Origin: Candidatus Woesearchaeota archaeon | Lineage (GTDB): Archaea; Nanobdellota; Nanobdellia; Woesearchaeales; ARS49 | Assembly (NCBI GenBank): GCA_026394935.1 | Contig: JAPLZR010000119.1 | Coordinates: 1-32,300 of the forward strand | Length of the DNA stretch: 32,300 nucleotides | Direction: 5' to 3' | Shown: positions 25,118 through 32,294 of the stretch, piece by piece | How the letters are laid out: each line of letters opens with the position of its first letter | Numbering within the stretch: position 1 is the stretch's first letter | Position numbers and translations under genes: made by a program | The notes under the pieces: model-generated | The model's database searches: none | Seen by the model: only the letters and a program-made list of their open reading frames with translations | Told to the model about the DNA's origin: nothing

Positions 25118-25247
25118 AATTCTTCTGGGTGATTTCGCAAACTTTCCAAAATAATCGTTCATTTTCCGAAAAGATTCCTAAGCAGGCAGTAAAGCTTTCT
25201 GAAAATCATTCGATACAAATTTTAATAAGAAAAACATATTATGTGGT

Positions 25248-25658
25248 GTGACAAGATACTATCTGGATACTTCAATATGGCTCGATCATTATGAAAACAG
25301 AACCGACAGATTCAGACCGCTTGGCGAGTGGGCATTAGCACTGCTTTCGCTAATAAAAGAAAGAAAGGACACAATCCTGGTTTCAGATGTCATATTACGA
25401 GAACTTGGAACTTATTATTCTGAACTGCAAATAATGGAAATTTTTAAATCATATGCACATTTGATTGAAAACATAAAACCAACCGATAATCAAATGAAGC
25501 TCTCAAAAACAATATCATCGATAAGAAAAATACCTATGGGCGATGTTCTGCACGCGGTGCTGTCAAAAGATCAAAATGCCATCTTGGTTTCAAGAGATAA
25601 TCACTTCATGCTATTGACTGACATAAACAAGGCGCATAAACCAGAAGAATTAATCTAA
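25248..25658 (+). CDS. PIN-domain ribonuclease toxin (VapC-like)
   Basis: 136 aa from a GTG at 25248, 26 nt after a TATA-like TTTTAATAAG. The PIN acidic residues are in place: YYLDTSIWLDHY (Asp7), DVILREL (Glu52), MGDVLHAVLS (Asp99) and SRDNHF (Asp117). This gives a complete metal-dependent RNase centre. PIN toxins cleave tRNA or rRNA and are blocked by an antitoxin. Unusually, the likely antitoxin gene is not upstream in the same operon but converges from the other strand, with a 9-nt overlap of the 3' ends. Confidence 0.85.
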   Translation: MTRYYLDTSIWLDHYENRTDRFRPLGEWALALLSLIKERKDTILVSDVILRELGTYYSELQIMEIFKSYAHLIENIKPTDNQMKLSKTISSIRKIPMGDVLHAVLSKDQNAILVSRDNHFMLLTDINKAHKPEELI

Positions 25659-25907
25659 CCCTCTTTCTTTCATCATTTTTTGAAATACTTCCTCTCTTGC
25701 TTGATGAAGCTCTTCATCAGTCGTCTTTCTTTTTGATTTGCCCAAGAATTGATGCAGTTCTTTCCAGGATTCCGTCTTCTTAATCTCTTCTAACTTGAGC
25801 CTAAGCGCATCCCTGATAAACTCTGTTTTAGTAGTATAATTGGGATGCATAGCTTTTTCAATCTCAGCAGCCATCTCATCATTAACCTTGATTGTAATAC
25901 TTTCCAT
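25650..25907 (-). CDS. Ribbon-helix-helix antitoxin/regulator
   Basis: 85 aa. The strand ESITIKVNDEMAAEIEKAM is followed by the RHH helices TKTEFIRDALRLKLEEIKK. The C-terminal tail (GKSKRKTTDEELHQAREEVF) is expected to bind the toxin. It is related to the RHH protein at 12059-12316. A TATA box (GTATTTAAATTAC, 25930-25942) precedes two exact 10-bp direct repeats that lie up to the start codon, a good site for autorepression. The orientation is tail-to-tail with the PIN gene, so the two are not co-transcribed from one promoter. Confidence 0.78.
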   Translation of the reverse strand: MESITIKVNDEMAAEIEKAMHPNYTTKTEFIRDALRLKLEEIKKTESWKELHQFLGKSKRKTTDEELHQAREEVFQKMMKERGLD

Positions 25908-25910
25908 CGT

Positions 25911-25930
25911 AAGACAAGGTAAGACAAGGT
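25911..25930. repeat. Tandem 10-bp operator-like repeats
   Basis: AAGACAAGGT occurs twice back to back (25911-25920 and 25921-25930), between the TATA box and the ATG of the minus-strand RHH gene. RHH dimers commonly bind such 10-bp-spaced direct repeats. Confidence 0.6.
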
Positions 25931-26003
25931 AATTTAAATACTTTTTGGTTTGTCAACAAAAACTGAGCAAACACTTAAAAATCACACCTATATATGCCGG
26001 AAT

Positions 26004-26690
26004 ATGGACGTCCAATACAAAATCTTCGAGCTATTCATCAAAAACAAGAGATTAAGGTTCTCAGACATAGAAAAAGCACTGGAAATGAAAAGCAACCTGC
26101 TTTCCTATCATTTAGACGGACTGGTAAAACAAGGAATGCTCACAAAAGAATACGATGACTACATTCTAACAAAAAATGCAGAAACAATGATGCCGATATT
26201 TGCGCAAATAACAGGCAAAGAAAAAGGAGTACTGCCAGTAGTGCTAATGGCAATACTGAATGAAGGCAAAATACTGCTGTTGAAACGAAGCAAAAGACCA
26301 TACCAAGGATACTGGGGAATGCCAGGAGGAAAATTGCAGTTACAGGAAAGCATACCAGACTGCGCTTTACGCGAAGCAGAAGAAGAAACAGGACTGAAAT
26401 GCAGTTACTCACACACAGCAGCAGTAGTACACGAACGAGTCAAAGAAAATGAGGAATACAAACACGCATTCGTACTGTTCCTGACAGTACTTAAGCCGGA
26501 ATCAATCAAGCTCAAAGAAAGCGAAGAAGGAAAACTCGAATGGTTCCCATTGGACAATTTACAGTCAGACAGAATAATACCATCAGACTATAACATGATA
26601 AAAGAGCACATAGAACAAAAGACCCAAGTAAGCAATGTAATCATGGAAGAAAACAGCGAAGGACAACTCGTATCATTCACAAAAAAATAA
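26004..26690 (+). CDS. N-terminal winged-helix plus Nudix hydrolase
   Basis: 228 aa from the ATG at 26004, chosen because ACTTAAAAAT (about 25973-25982) lies 26 nt upstream; a longer frame from 25950 would start before this TATA box. Residues 1-70 form a winged helix (FELFIKNKRLRFSDIEKALE, NLLSYHLDGLVKQGML), like ArsR/HxlR regulators. Residues 75-200 are a Nudix domain with an intact box: Gly109, Glu115, Arg123, Glu124, Glu127, Glu128 and Gly130. It therefore probably hydrolyses a nucleoside-diphosphate derivative. NrtR-type regulators combine the same parts in the opposite order, so this may be a ligand-sensing regulator or a hydrolase with a DNA-binding head. Confidence 0.8.
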   Translation: MDVQYKIFELFIKNKRLRFSDIEKALEMKSNLLSYHLDGLVKQGMLTKEYDDYILTKNAETMMPIFAQITGKEKGVLPVVLMAILNEGKILLLKRSKRPYQGYWGMPGGKLQLQESIPDCALREAEEETGLKCSYSHTAAVVHERVKENEEYKHAFVLFLTVLKPESIKLKESEEGKLEWFPLDNLQSDRIIPSDYNMIKEHIEQKTQVSNVIMEENSEGQLVSFTKK

Positions 26691-26707
26691 GAAAAAATAA
26701 ATAAAAA

Positions 26708-27028
26708 TTAAAACTTAAACTTCTCAGCAAACTTGCCAATCAAAGGAGTAGGCTTCTCAGCACCGCTCAAAGAGTTGATAATTGCAATAATCCACAATAC
26801 CAACATTGCCAAGCTACCCAAAGGCAGGATGATAAACCAGCCGATAAGAGGCAGGAATGTGCCGATAATGTACACAATTACCCAAGCGATGAAAATAACC
26901 AAACCCTGCTTTGCATAATACATCGCGTACTTGTCAGTCTTGCGCGTCAAAAGGACAATCAGAAAACCAATCAGTCCCAAGAACACTCCCAAAAATGCAA
27001 ATAACTTACTATCAGATTCTTTAGCCAT
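26708..27028 (-). CDS. DUF4870-like membrane protein
   Basis: 106 aa with three TM segments (about 10-28, 43-60, 63-88). The conserved-looking turn KYAMYYAKQGLVIFI matches the DUF4870 (Tic20-like) pattern, as does the C-terminal NSLSGAEKPTPLIG. GAGGTGATT lies about 6 nt before the ATG, and a TATA-like ACTATAAAAC is just upstream of that. Function unknown in the family. Confidence 0.65.
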   Translation of the reverse strand: MAKESDSKLFAFLGVFLGLIGFLIVLLTRKTDKYAMYYAKQGLVIFIAWVIVYIIGTFLPLIGWFIILPLGSLAMLVLWIIAIINSLSGAEKPTPLIGKFAEKFKF

Positions 27029-27149
27029 ACTAAATCACCTCTGTTTTATAGTACTGACTGGCAGGGCTTTAAAATAGTTGCGGTTAAACACAGTGCTATT
27101 GAATAGTAGTAGTGAACCATTAAAAAAGCTCATGTGATTAATGCCAAAT

Positions 27150-27536
27150 ATGTTGACGGCATTGCATTTCAGCAATATGGCTTCCTTGATGTACATTATT
27201 GCATCAATCATGCTAATCGCTGCCTGCTTTCTGCTGTACAGCGCGCACAAACTATTCAAGCCAGGAGATGTAACAGCAATAACTTTAAGCATGGTGATAG
27301 CGGGCATAGCACTGCTTGCAGCACGCCTGCTGGCAATAGTTGACGGCAGCATATTCCAAATACAAAACTTTGCCTTTTACAGAGCAATACTGGCAATAAT
27401 ATCTGCACTCGCATTCCTGGTGTTCGCAGTCAAATTCTACCAGTTCGCAGAACAATACGGACTGCAGGTATGCAATGTAAAAAAATCAAAATCACAAAAC
27501 AAAATAGCCAAAGCGCTTGGAGGTAGAGTATGTTAG
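27150..27536 (+). CDS. Membrane protein, first of an overlapping pair
   Basis: About 128 aa with three to four TM segments (SLMYIIASIMLIAACFLLYS, ITLSMVIAGIALLAARLLAI, AILAIISALAFLVFAV) and a short basic C-terminus. I favour the ATG at 27150, placed 26-28 nt after a TATA-like ATTAAAAAAG; the ATG at 27141 in the same frame is also possible. The 3' end overlaps the next membrane-protein gene by 7 nt, so the two are coupled. No family is recognised. Confidence 0.55.
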   Translation: MLTALHFSNMASLMYIIASIMLIAACFLLYSAHKLFKPGDVTAITLSMVIAGIALLAARLLAIVDGSIFQIQNFAFYRAILAIISALAFLVFAVKFYQFAEQYGLQVCNVKKSKSQNKIAKALGGRVC

Positions 27537-27808
27537 ACTTTCTATTCTGGCTGCAATTACTAGGAATTGCAGGAGAAGTACTGATATCAGGCTTAGGTGT
27601 AGGCATAGCAATGCGCTCAAAATCATCAGTAGGATGGTATATGGGAGCAAGCTTCCTGCTATACGCGCTATACGACTTCATACAGCTCGGAAGAGCAGTT
27701 GGAAGCTGGGCAATAGAACTAACCCCAATGATGATTGGAATAGTATACTTCGCAGCAGTCATCACAATGGTAATAGCTGCCTGGAAAATATACAAAGCAC
27801 TAGATTAA
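27530..27808 (+). CDS. Membrane protein, second of an overlapping pair
   Basis: 92 aa with three TM segments (FWLQLLGIAGEVLISGLGVGIA, MGASFLLYALYDFIQ, MMIGIVYFAAVITMVIAAW). GGAGGT (27521-27526) lies 3-4 nt before the ATG, inside the preceding gene. The Gly-rich helices suggest tight packing, perhaps with the overlapping partner. Function unknown. Confidence 0.6.
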   Translation: MLDFLFWLQLLGIAGEVLISGLGVGIAMRSKSSVGWYMGASFLLYALYDFIQLGRAVGSWAIELTPMMIGIVYFAAVITMVIAAWKIYKALD

Positions 27809-27810
27809 AA

Positions 27811-27830
27811 AAAATAAAATATTTTATTTT
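27811..27830. terminator. 20-bp A/T palindrome between convergent genes
   Basis: AAAATAAAATATTTTATTTT is perfectly self-complementary and yields a T-run on both strands. It sits just after the TAA at 27808 and overlaps the stop of the minus-strand propeller gene, so it can terminate both. Confidence 0.55.
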
Positions 27831-28933
27831 CTTTTTCTAACAACAAACAATACCAAACCGCCAGCAAGCAATACTGCTAATAACAAAGTTGCAAGGCTGA
27901 ACTCTGGGGCAACACCTACTGGACCATTGAAATCATAATCATAAACCTGATTGTATCCGGTGGCATCGTTCTTGGTGAAAGCAATACGGGAATCATCAGA
28001 ATTATACTGAGGAACCTGGTTGTCAAACGCATCTGAAATAATCGATGTAGGAACGCCTCCAGAAGAAGACACAGTATAAATCGCACCTGTAGCCCAATCA
28101 GTCATCACATAAAGAATAGTGCTTCCATCAATGCTTCATTGAGGGTTAATAAGACTGAAGCTCGGGTCGGCCAAAATCTGCACCTCAGCACCACCAGCAG
28201 AAGGCACCTTCCAAAGCTCATAATTATTAGAAGTGGAATTAAATCTTGAGTAAACAACCCACGCATCATCAGGACTCCACTGAGGATACTCGTGGTCTTC
28301 AGCAAAACTGGTCAAGTTAGTTTCATTAGCCCCATTAGAATCAACAATACCTATTTGTATATTGCCTGCAAGAGAAGAAGACGCCTCATAAACAAGACGA
28401 GTGCCAGCATGATTCCAGCGCGGAACCTCATGATCATATGTCTTGTTAGTGAGATTGGTTTCAGCACCACCAGCAGAACTAACAACCGCAATCTGGTTGT
28501 TATTACTAAATGCCGGGTCAATATAGTATGCAATCAGCGTACCAGCAGGATTGTACTCCGGTCTACTGTGACTGTAAGCAGCATTACTGGTCAATCGAGT
28601 CTGAACCTGAGTGCCCACATTCATCTTAAAAATCTGATACTTGGTACCATTAAGCTTCTGAAAAGCAACATCAGCACCATCAGGACTCCAAACCGGGAAA
28701 TCTTTGAAATACGGGTCTGTAGCATCAGTAGTCAAACTAGTCTGAACACCTGCAGTAGTTACAATACCAATCTGCATGTCCACAAGATCCTGATAAGAAT
28801 ACAGGATAGTGGTATCGTCAGGACTCCACATGGGAGTATACTTGCCATTCGCATCAGAAGTCAAAGCAGTCTCCTGAGCAAAAGCAACTCCAGCACATAA
28901 CAAGAACGCAATTAACAGCAGTATTTTCTTCAT
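27824..28933 (-). CDS. Secreted TolB/WD40-like propeller with PEF-type C-terminal anchor, broken by TGA
   Basis: Signal peptide MKKILLLIAFLLCAGVAFAQ; the ATG at 28933 follows AAGGTGAT, and a TATA box is at 28974-28986. Seven blade motifs of TolB/PD40 type follow: PMWSPDD, PVWSPDG, PEYNPAG, PRWNHAG, PQWSPDD, PQ-stop-SIDG and PQYNSDD. In the sixth blade the aromatic position is TGA (28136-28138) instead of TGG, and the frame then continues without damage to the end. The C-terminus, APEFSLATLLLAVLLAGGLV followed by RKRK, is a hydrophobic helix with basic tail like a PEF-CTERM archaeosortase signal. Full length would be about 369 aa. Without readthrough the product loses blades 6-7 and the membrane anchor. 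Confidence 0.75.
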
Positions 28934-28973
28934 AAGCAATCACCTTCTTTTGATATTACCTAATGTTTTTTTT

Positions 28974-29009
28974 GAATATATAAAGGTTTCTTAAGCAAAG
29001 TTTAAATAC
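28974..29009. promoter_or_regulatory. Divergent promoter for propeller gene and pgi
   Basis: Reverse-strand TATA CTTTATATATTC (28974-28986) serves the propeller gene. Plus-strand AGTTTAAATAC (28999-29009) lies about 22-26 nt before the pgi ATGATG. Confidence 0.55.
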
Positions 29010-29024
29010 AAAGTTTACGAAGAA

Positions 29025-30254
29025 ATGATGAAAAGAGGAAAATTGATAACATTCAAGTACGACAACTGTTTAATACCGAAAAACAAGATATTCTCAACAG
29101 AAAAAAAACTCATACCGGAAATAAAAAAACTGGAAAACTACGAATGCGTAAAACTGCCGGATGAAAACAAAATTCTCCATGTAGTGGAAGCAGCAATAGC
29201 AATGAAAAAGAAATTACGCCCACAATTAATCGTTGTAACAGGAATAGGCGGAAGCAACCTCGGAACAATGGCAGTACAAGAAGCACTGCTCGGAAAACAC
29301 GCACCAATACTATACGCAGACACAGTAGACCCAGATGCCTTACAATATATAATGGAAGCAATGCAAAACGTATTACGACAAGGACAACAAGTCATTCTAA
29401 ACGTAGTCAGCAAAAGCGGAACGACAACAGAAACCATAGCAAACTTTGAAGTCTTATTGAATGTTCTCAAAAGACACAGAAAAGACGCAGAAAAATACGT
29501 AGTAGCCACAACAGACAAAGACAGCAAACTATGGCAGTTAGCAGTAAAAAACAATTTCTCAGTACTAGAAATACCAAAAAACGTGGGAGGAAGGTACAGC
29601 ATATTCACGCCAGCAGGACTATTCCCACTAGGAATGCTAGGAATCGACCTGAAAGAACTATTGGGCGGAGCAGCACAAATGAAACAAGACTGCCTAGCAC
29701 TAAAAAATAACCCAGCAGCAATAGGAGCAAGCATATTGTATCTCCAAAACAGAAACATCTACGACAGCTTCTACTTCGCAACAGAACTCGAAAGTTTAGG
29801 AAAATGGCACAGACAATTACTAGCAGAAAGCACAGGCAAAACAAACAAAGCAATAACACCAACAGTAAGCATAGGAAGCACAGACCTCCACAGCGTAGCA
29901 CAATTATACTTAGGAGGACCGCAAGACAAGTTCACAAACTTCGTCACAACACACTTCAACAACACAATAAAAGTACCGTATTACCCAGAATACAACTCAC
30001 TCGTCGAAAACCTGCAAAAAAAAGAACTCAACCACATAATGCACGCAATACTACAAGGAGTAAAAAAAGCATACAAAAAAGGAAAAAGACCATACACAGA
30101 AACACACATCGCCAAGAACGCAGGAGCAATAGGCGCATACATGCAACTAAAAATGATGGAAACAATATTACTGGCAAAACTACTCAAAGTAAACCCGTTC
30201 GACCAGCCCGCAGTAGAAATGTACAAGAAAGAAACGAAAAGATATTTGCATTAA
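29025..30254 (+). CDS. pgi: Glucose-6-phosphate isomerase
   Basis: 409 aa, interconverts glucose-6-P and fructose-6-P. It belongs to the bacterial/eukaryotic PGI superfamily rather than the cupin-type archaeal enzyme. Motifs: VTGIGGSNLGTMA, the sugar-phosphate loop VVSKSGTTTET, VGGRYSIFTPAGLFP, GKWHRQLLAESTGK with the catalytic Glu region, STDLHSVAQLYLGGP and the C-terminal PFDQPAVEMYK. It is shorter than classic PGI (450-550 aa), like other compact archaeal and Mycoplasma-like forms. It has ATGATG at the start and a leaderless-type promoter. Its stop overlaps the convergent S-layer-like gene by 4 nt. Confidence 0.92.
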   Translation: MMKRGKLITFKYDNCLIPKNKIFSTEKKLIPEIKKLENYECVKLPDENKILHVVEAAIAMKKKLRPQLIVVTGIGGSNLGTMAVQEALLGKHAPILYADTVDPDALQYIMEAMQNVLRQGQQVILNVVSKSGTTTETIANFEVLLNVLKRHRKDAEKYVVATTDKDSKLWQLAVKNNFSVLEIPKNVGGRYSIFTPAGLFPLGMLGIDLKELLGGAAQMKQDCLALKNNPAAIGASILYLQNRNIYDSFYFATELESLGKWHRQLLAESTGKTNKAITPTVSIGSTDLHSVAQLYLGGPQDKFTNFVTTHFNNTIKVPYYPEYNSLVENLQKKELNHIMHAILQGVKKAYKKGKRPYTETHIAKNAGAIGAYMQLKMMETILLAKLLKVNPFDQPAVEMYKKETKRYLH

Positions 30255-30982
30255 GAAAACAAGCCGACAAACCAAGACCACAAACCAGCCCAAAAACCTT
30301 TCTGCTTCGGCAACTCTTCCAACGGCTCATACGGCCCAACACTCTGCTTCGGTTTTGAAACGTTCGACACGTTCAAAGGCACTGAAACAGTCACATTCTT
30401 AGGAACATAAGAAACATTTGAAACAGTTTTATTAACTGGCTGATTAACAACAGACTGATTCTTTTTTTCATAATACCTAGGAACAGAACCCGAATTAGAA
30501 TTAACCACGAACTCCTTCGAATTAACGATTTTCAAGTTAGAATTAGCCAAAAACTTCGCAGCAGCATTACGGTCCTTCTCGCTAAGACCAGTAACGAGCA
30601 ACTGCACTTTTCCATTGTTCTCAAACAACTTAATGTAGCCAACACTCCCTGCCAAATCCTTATAACATGGCTCAGGACCAGCCATCAACTGGTAAGCAGC
30701 ACGATTATCACAAGGACTGCCAACAACAATAGCGTTCTTTGAAGAAACATCAGCAATCTCAGTATCCAATTTAGAAGTCCCAACTTCAGTAGTCACATTC
30801 TCAAACCTGGCAAGACTTGACGAAATAATCGTAGCAGAAACAACATCCAAAGCAGGAGATTCCTCGCCAATAACATAAAGAGCGCTGAATTTACCATCCT
30901 TCACAAAAAAAGAAGGCCAGTCAGAAATTGTAACTGCAGAAACAACCGGAATCAGAATCAACAACAACAGCCAAACTTTCAT
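30251..30982 (-). CDS. Exported S-layer-like, sequon-rich protein
   Basis: 243 aa. Signal peptide MKVWLLLLILIPVVSA. Residues 60-150 read like a domain seen in archaeal S-layer-type proteins: SSKNAIVVGSPCDNRAAYQL followed by GYIKLFENNGKVQLLVTGLS and KDRNAAAKFLAN. It is followed by a Ser/Thr/Asn/Pro-rich stalk with about six N-x-S/T sequons (NQS, NKT, NVS, NVT, NVS, NVS), probably N-glycosylated. A short aromatic C-terminus (GFWAGLWSWFVGLFS) may contact the membrane. Too short to be the main S-layer protein; more likely an accessory surface protein. A TATA-like TTTAAATAAG lies upstream. Confidence 0.65.
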   Translation of the reverse strand: MKVWLLLLILIPVVSAVTISDWPSFFVKDGKFSALYVIGEESPALDVVSATIISSSLARFENVTTEVGTSKLDTEIADVSSKNAIVVGSPCDNRAAYQLMAGPEPCYKDLAGSVGYIKLFENNGKVQLLVTGLSEKDRNAAAKFLANSNLKIVNSKEFVVNSNSGSVPRYYEKKNQSVVNQPVNKTVSNVSYVPKNVTVSVPLNVSNVSKPKQSVGPYEPLEELPKQKGFWAGLWSWFVGLFS

Positions 30983-31034
30983 AACTTCAAGATGAACAAT
31001 TACTTATTTAAAGATTATTATTTGAAATAGCGTT

Positions 31035-31640
31035 ATGAAACAGATAATACTCTTATTGCTGCTAATCAGCTGTGCATACGACCCGACAGCAGCACGCTAT
31101 ATAGTAGACGGAGACACGTTTGCTCTCAACAACGGCGATATCGTAAGACTGCAAGGGATTGACACGCCAGAACAAGGAGACATAAATTACGACAAAACAG
31201 CATACGAACTGCAAAACAAACTGATAGGCAAAAAACTAAGCTTTGAAGGCACAACAGATGACTTTTACGGCAGAAAAGTAAGATTCGTGTTTGCAGACGG
31301 AAATAATGTTAACATTGAAATGGTACGCGAAGGATTGGCAATAGCATTCATGCACAAAGGAACAAAATACGAACAGCAAATAGAACTCGCACAACACGAA
31401 GCAAGAATACAAAAAATAGGAATGTGGAAGGTAGATGATGCGAGTTACAAAAGACTAAGCCATAGGTGCCTGGAACTCGGGTGTCCAACAGGAACAATAG
31501 CAGTGGCAAGTAAACAAGGAGAAGCATTCTACAACTGCGCATGCAGTGCAACAAACCTGATAAGCAAAGAGAATATTGAATGCTTCACAACAATAGAAGA
31601 CGCAATAGCGCAAAGATTAAGAGAAGCAAGAAAGTGCTAA
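31035..31640 (+). CDS. Secreted thermonuclease (SNase) with Ada-like zinc-binding tail
   Basis: 201 aa. The N-terminal MKQIILLLLLISC looks like a lipoprotein signal with Cys13. SNase residues are present: VDGDTF (24-29), RLQGIDTPE (Arg38, Asp43, Glu46) and DFYGRKVRFVF (Arg80), plus a conserved NIEMVREGLA helix and AQHEARIQKIGMW. From about residue 148, GCPTGTIAVASKQGEAFYNC, ACSAT, ENIECFTTIEDAI and the final REARKC match the short Ada-type metal-binding module (ASK-x-x-x-Y-x-x-x-C-x-x-A ... F-x-x-x-x-x-A). The enzyme should degrade DNA/RNA outside the cell, plausibly for nucleotide scavenging. TATA ATTTAAAG about 28 nt upstream. Confidence 0.85.
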   Translation: MKQIILLLLLISCAYDPTAARYIVDGDTFALNNGDIVRLQGIDTPEQGDINYDKTAYELQNKLIGKKLSFEGTTDDFYGRKVRFVFADGNNVNIEMVREGLAIAFMHKGTKYEQQIELAQHEARIQKIGMWKVDDASYKRLSHRCLELGCPTGTIAVASKQGEAFYNCACSATNLISKENIECFTTIEDAIAQRLREARKC

Positions 31641-31999
31641 TAATTAAGACTCGTTGAACCAACAACACAACAATACTTCTTCAACTTTTCATCAAAAATA
31701 CACGGGTCAACACTCCTATCAGCCTGCTGCTTGTTAAAACTGCAATCCAACTTATCCTTATTTGAGTAAATATAGTCAGACAAACGCTGGTTTCTCACAG
31801 CCTCACCATACTTAACCCCTCCTACAGAAGAAGGACTCTCATACATGGCCTTTTTCATACCGCCGCCATACAGCTTTGAAGCATAACCATAACCGTAGGA
31901 CCTGTAAGCACCTGCACCAGTAATAGAATCTATATACATAACTGCAAATACTGAAAATGCAACAATTCCAAAAATAGCTATAATGGCAGCTTTCGTCAT
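31637..31999 (-). CDS. Small membrane-anchored or secreted protein
   Basis: 120 aa. The N-terminal TM/signal (AAIIAIFGIVAFSVFAVMYI) is followed by a Gly/Tyr-rich stretch (GAYRSYGYGYASKLYGGG). The polar C-terminal half has four cysteines (DCSFNK, DPCIFD, YCCVVG). No family is recognised. A TATA box (ATTTATATAC, near 32028-32037) precedes the ATG by about 30 nt. It ends in TAG, overlapping the SNase stop by 4 nt, so TAG also functions as a stop in this genome. Confidence 0.6.
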   Translation of the reverse strand: MTKAAIIAIFGIVAFSVFAVMYIDSITGAGAYRSYGYGYASKLYGGGMKKAMYESPSSVGGVKYGEAVRNQRLSDYIYSNKDKLDCSFNKQQADRSVDPCIFDEKLKKYCCVVGSTSLNY

Positions 32000-32073
32000 C
32001 TCTTTTCAAGATTTCAATAGTATCAGTGTATATAAATGTTTGGAACGGTTGTTTAGGCTTCGCAATTATTTCA

Positions 32074-32098
32074 GGGGGCACTCAATCGCCGTGCCCCC
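32074..32098. terminator. GC-rich hairpin downstream of the tRNA
   Basis: GGGGGCAC (32074-32081) pairs with GTGCCCCC (32091-32098) around a 9-nt loop. It lies 20 nt past the tRNA 3' end and just upstream of the next minus-strand promoter. It may end the tRNA transcript or protect its 3' end; no long T-run follows on the tRNA strand, so the role is uncertain. Confidence 0.4.
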
Positions 32099-32117
32099 TT
32101 AAACCCCTGGCGAATCA

Positions 32118-32249
32118 TGCAGAGGGCAGGATTTGAACCTGCGAACTCACTAAGAGACAAGCTGTTCCGAGCGATGCGAGGAACTTTCGACAAAGCCCCT
32201 TTGTCGCTACCTGAAGCTTGCGCCTTTGACCAAGCTTGGCTACCTCTGC
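32118..32249 (-). tRNA. tRNA-Leu(CAG), intron-containing
   Basis: Acceptor stem GCAGAGG/CCTCTGC (5' strand at 32243-32249, 3' strand at 32119-32125) with discriminator A73 (32118), the base typical of tRNA-Leu. The D-arm has GCTTGGTC. The anticodon stem is CAAGC/GCTTG with loop TTCAGG + A, anticodon CAG. A long variable arm (CTC-TTAGT-GAG) makes it type II, and the T-arm is GCAGG-TTCAAAT-CCTGC. The mature length after splicing is 86 nt. No CCA is encoded. A 46-nt intron interrupts the anticodon loop after position 37. Confidence 0.88.
32164..32209 (-). other. tRNA anticodon-loop intron with two hairpins
   Basis: Placed between G37 (32210) and A38 (32163), the standard archaeal position; the edges could shift by 1-2 nt. 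It contains an 8-bp hairpin CGACAAAG-GGG-CTTTGTCG and a second with GTTCC/GGAAC arms abutting the 3' splice site. Splicing would be by the archaeal BHB endonuclease, but I could not fit a perfect 3-4-3 bulge-helix-bulge by eye. Confidence 0.7.
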
Positions 32250-32270
32250 GCACTAAACCGGTCTTCACCA

Positions 32271-32294
32271 GCATATAAAAACCTTTTTAAATAC
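32271..32294 (-). promoter_or_regulatory. tRNA promoter
   Basis: TTTTATATG (32271-32280, minus strand) is centred about 26 nt before the tRNA 5' end. A second A/T-rich TATA-like block (TATTTAAAAAGG) is at 32283-32294. Confidence 0.5.

Noticed and set aside
28136-28138. Selenocysteine or a global TGA=Trp code
   Set aside because: The position expects Trp, not Cys/Sec. TGA ends lig, purL, purO, purQ-adjacent genes and others here, and Trp is encoded by TGG throughout.
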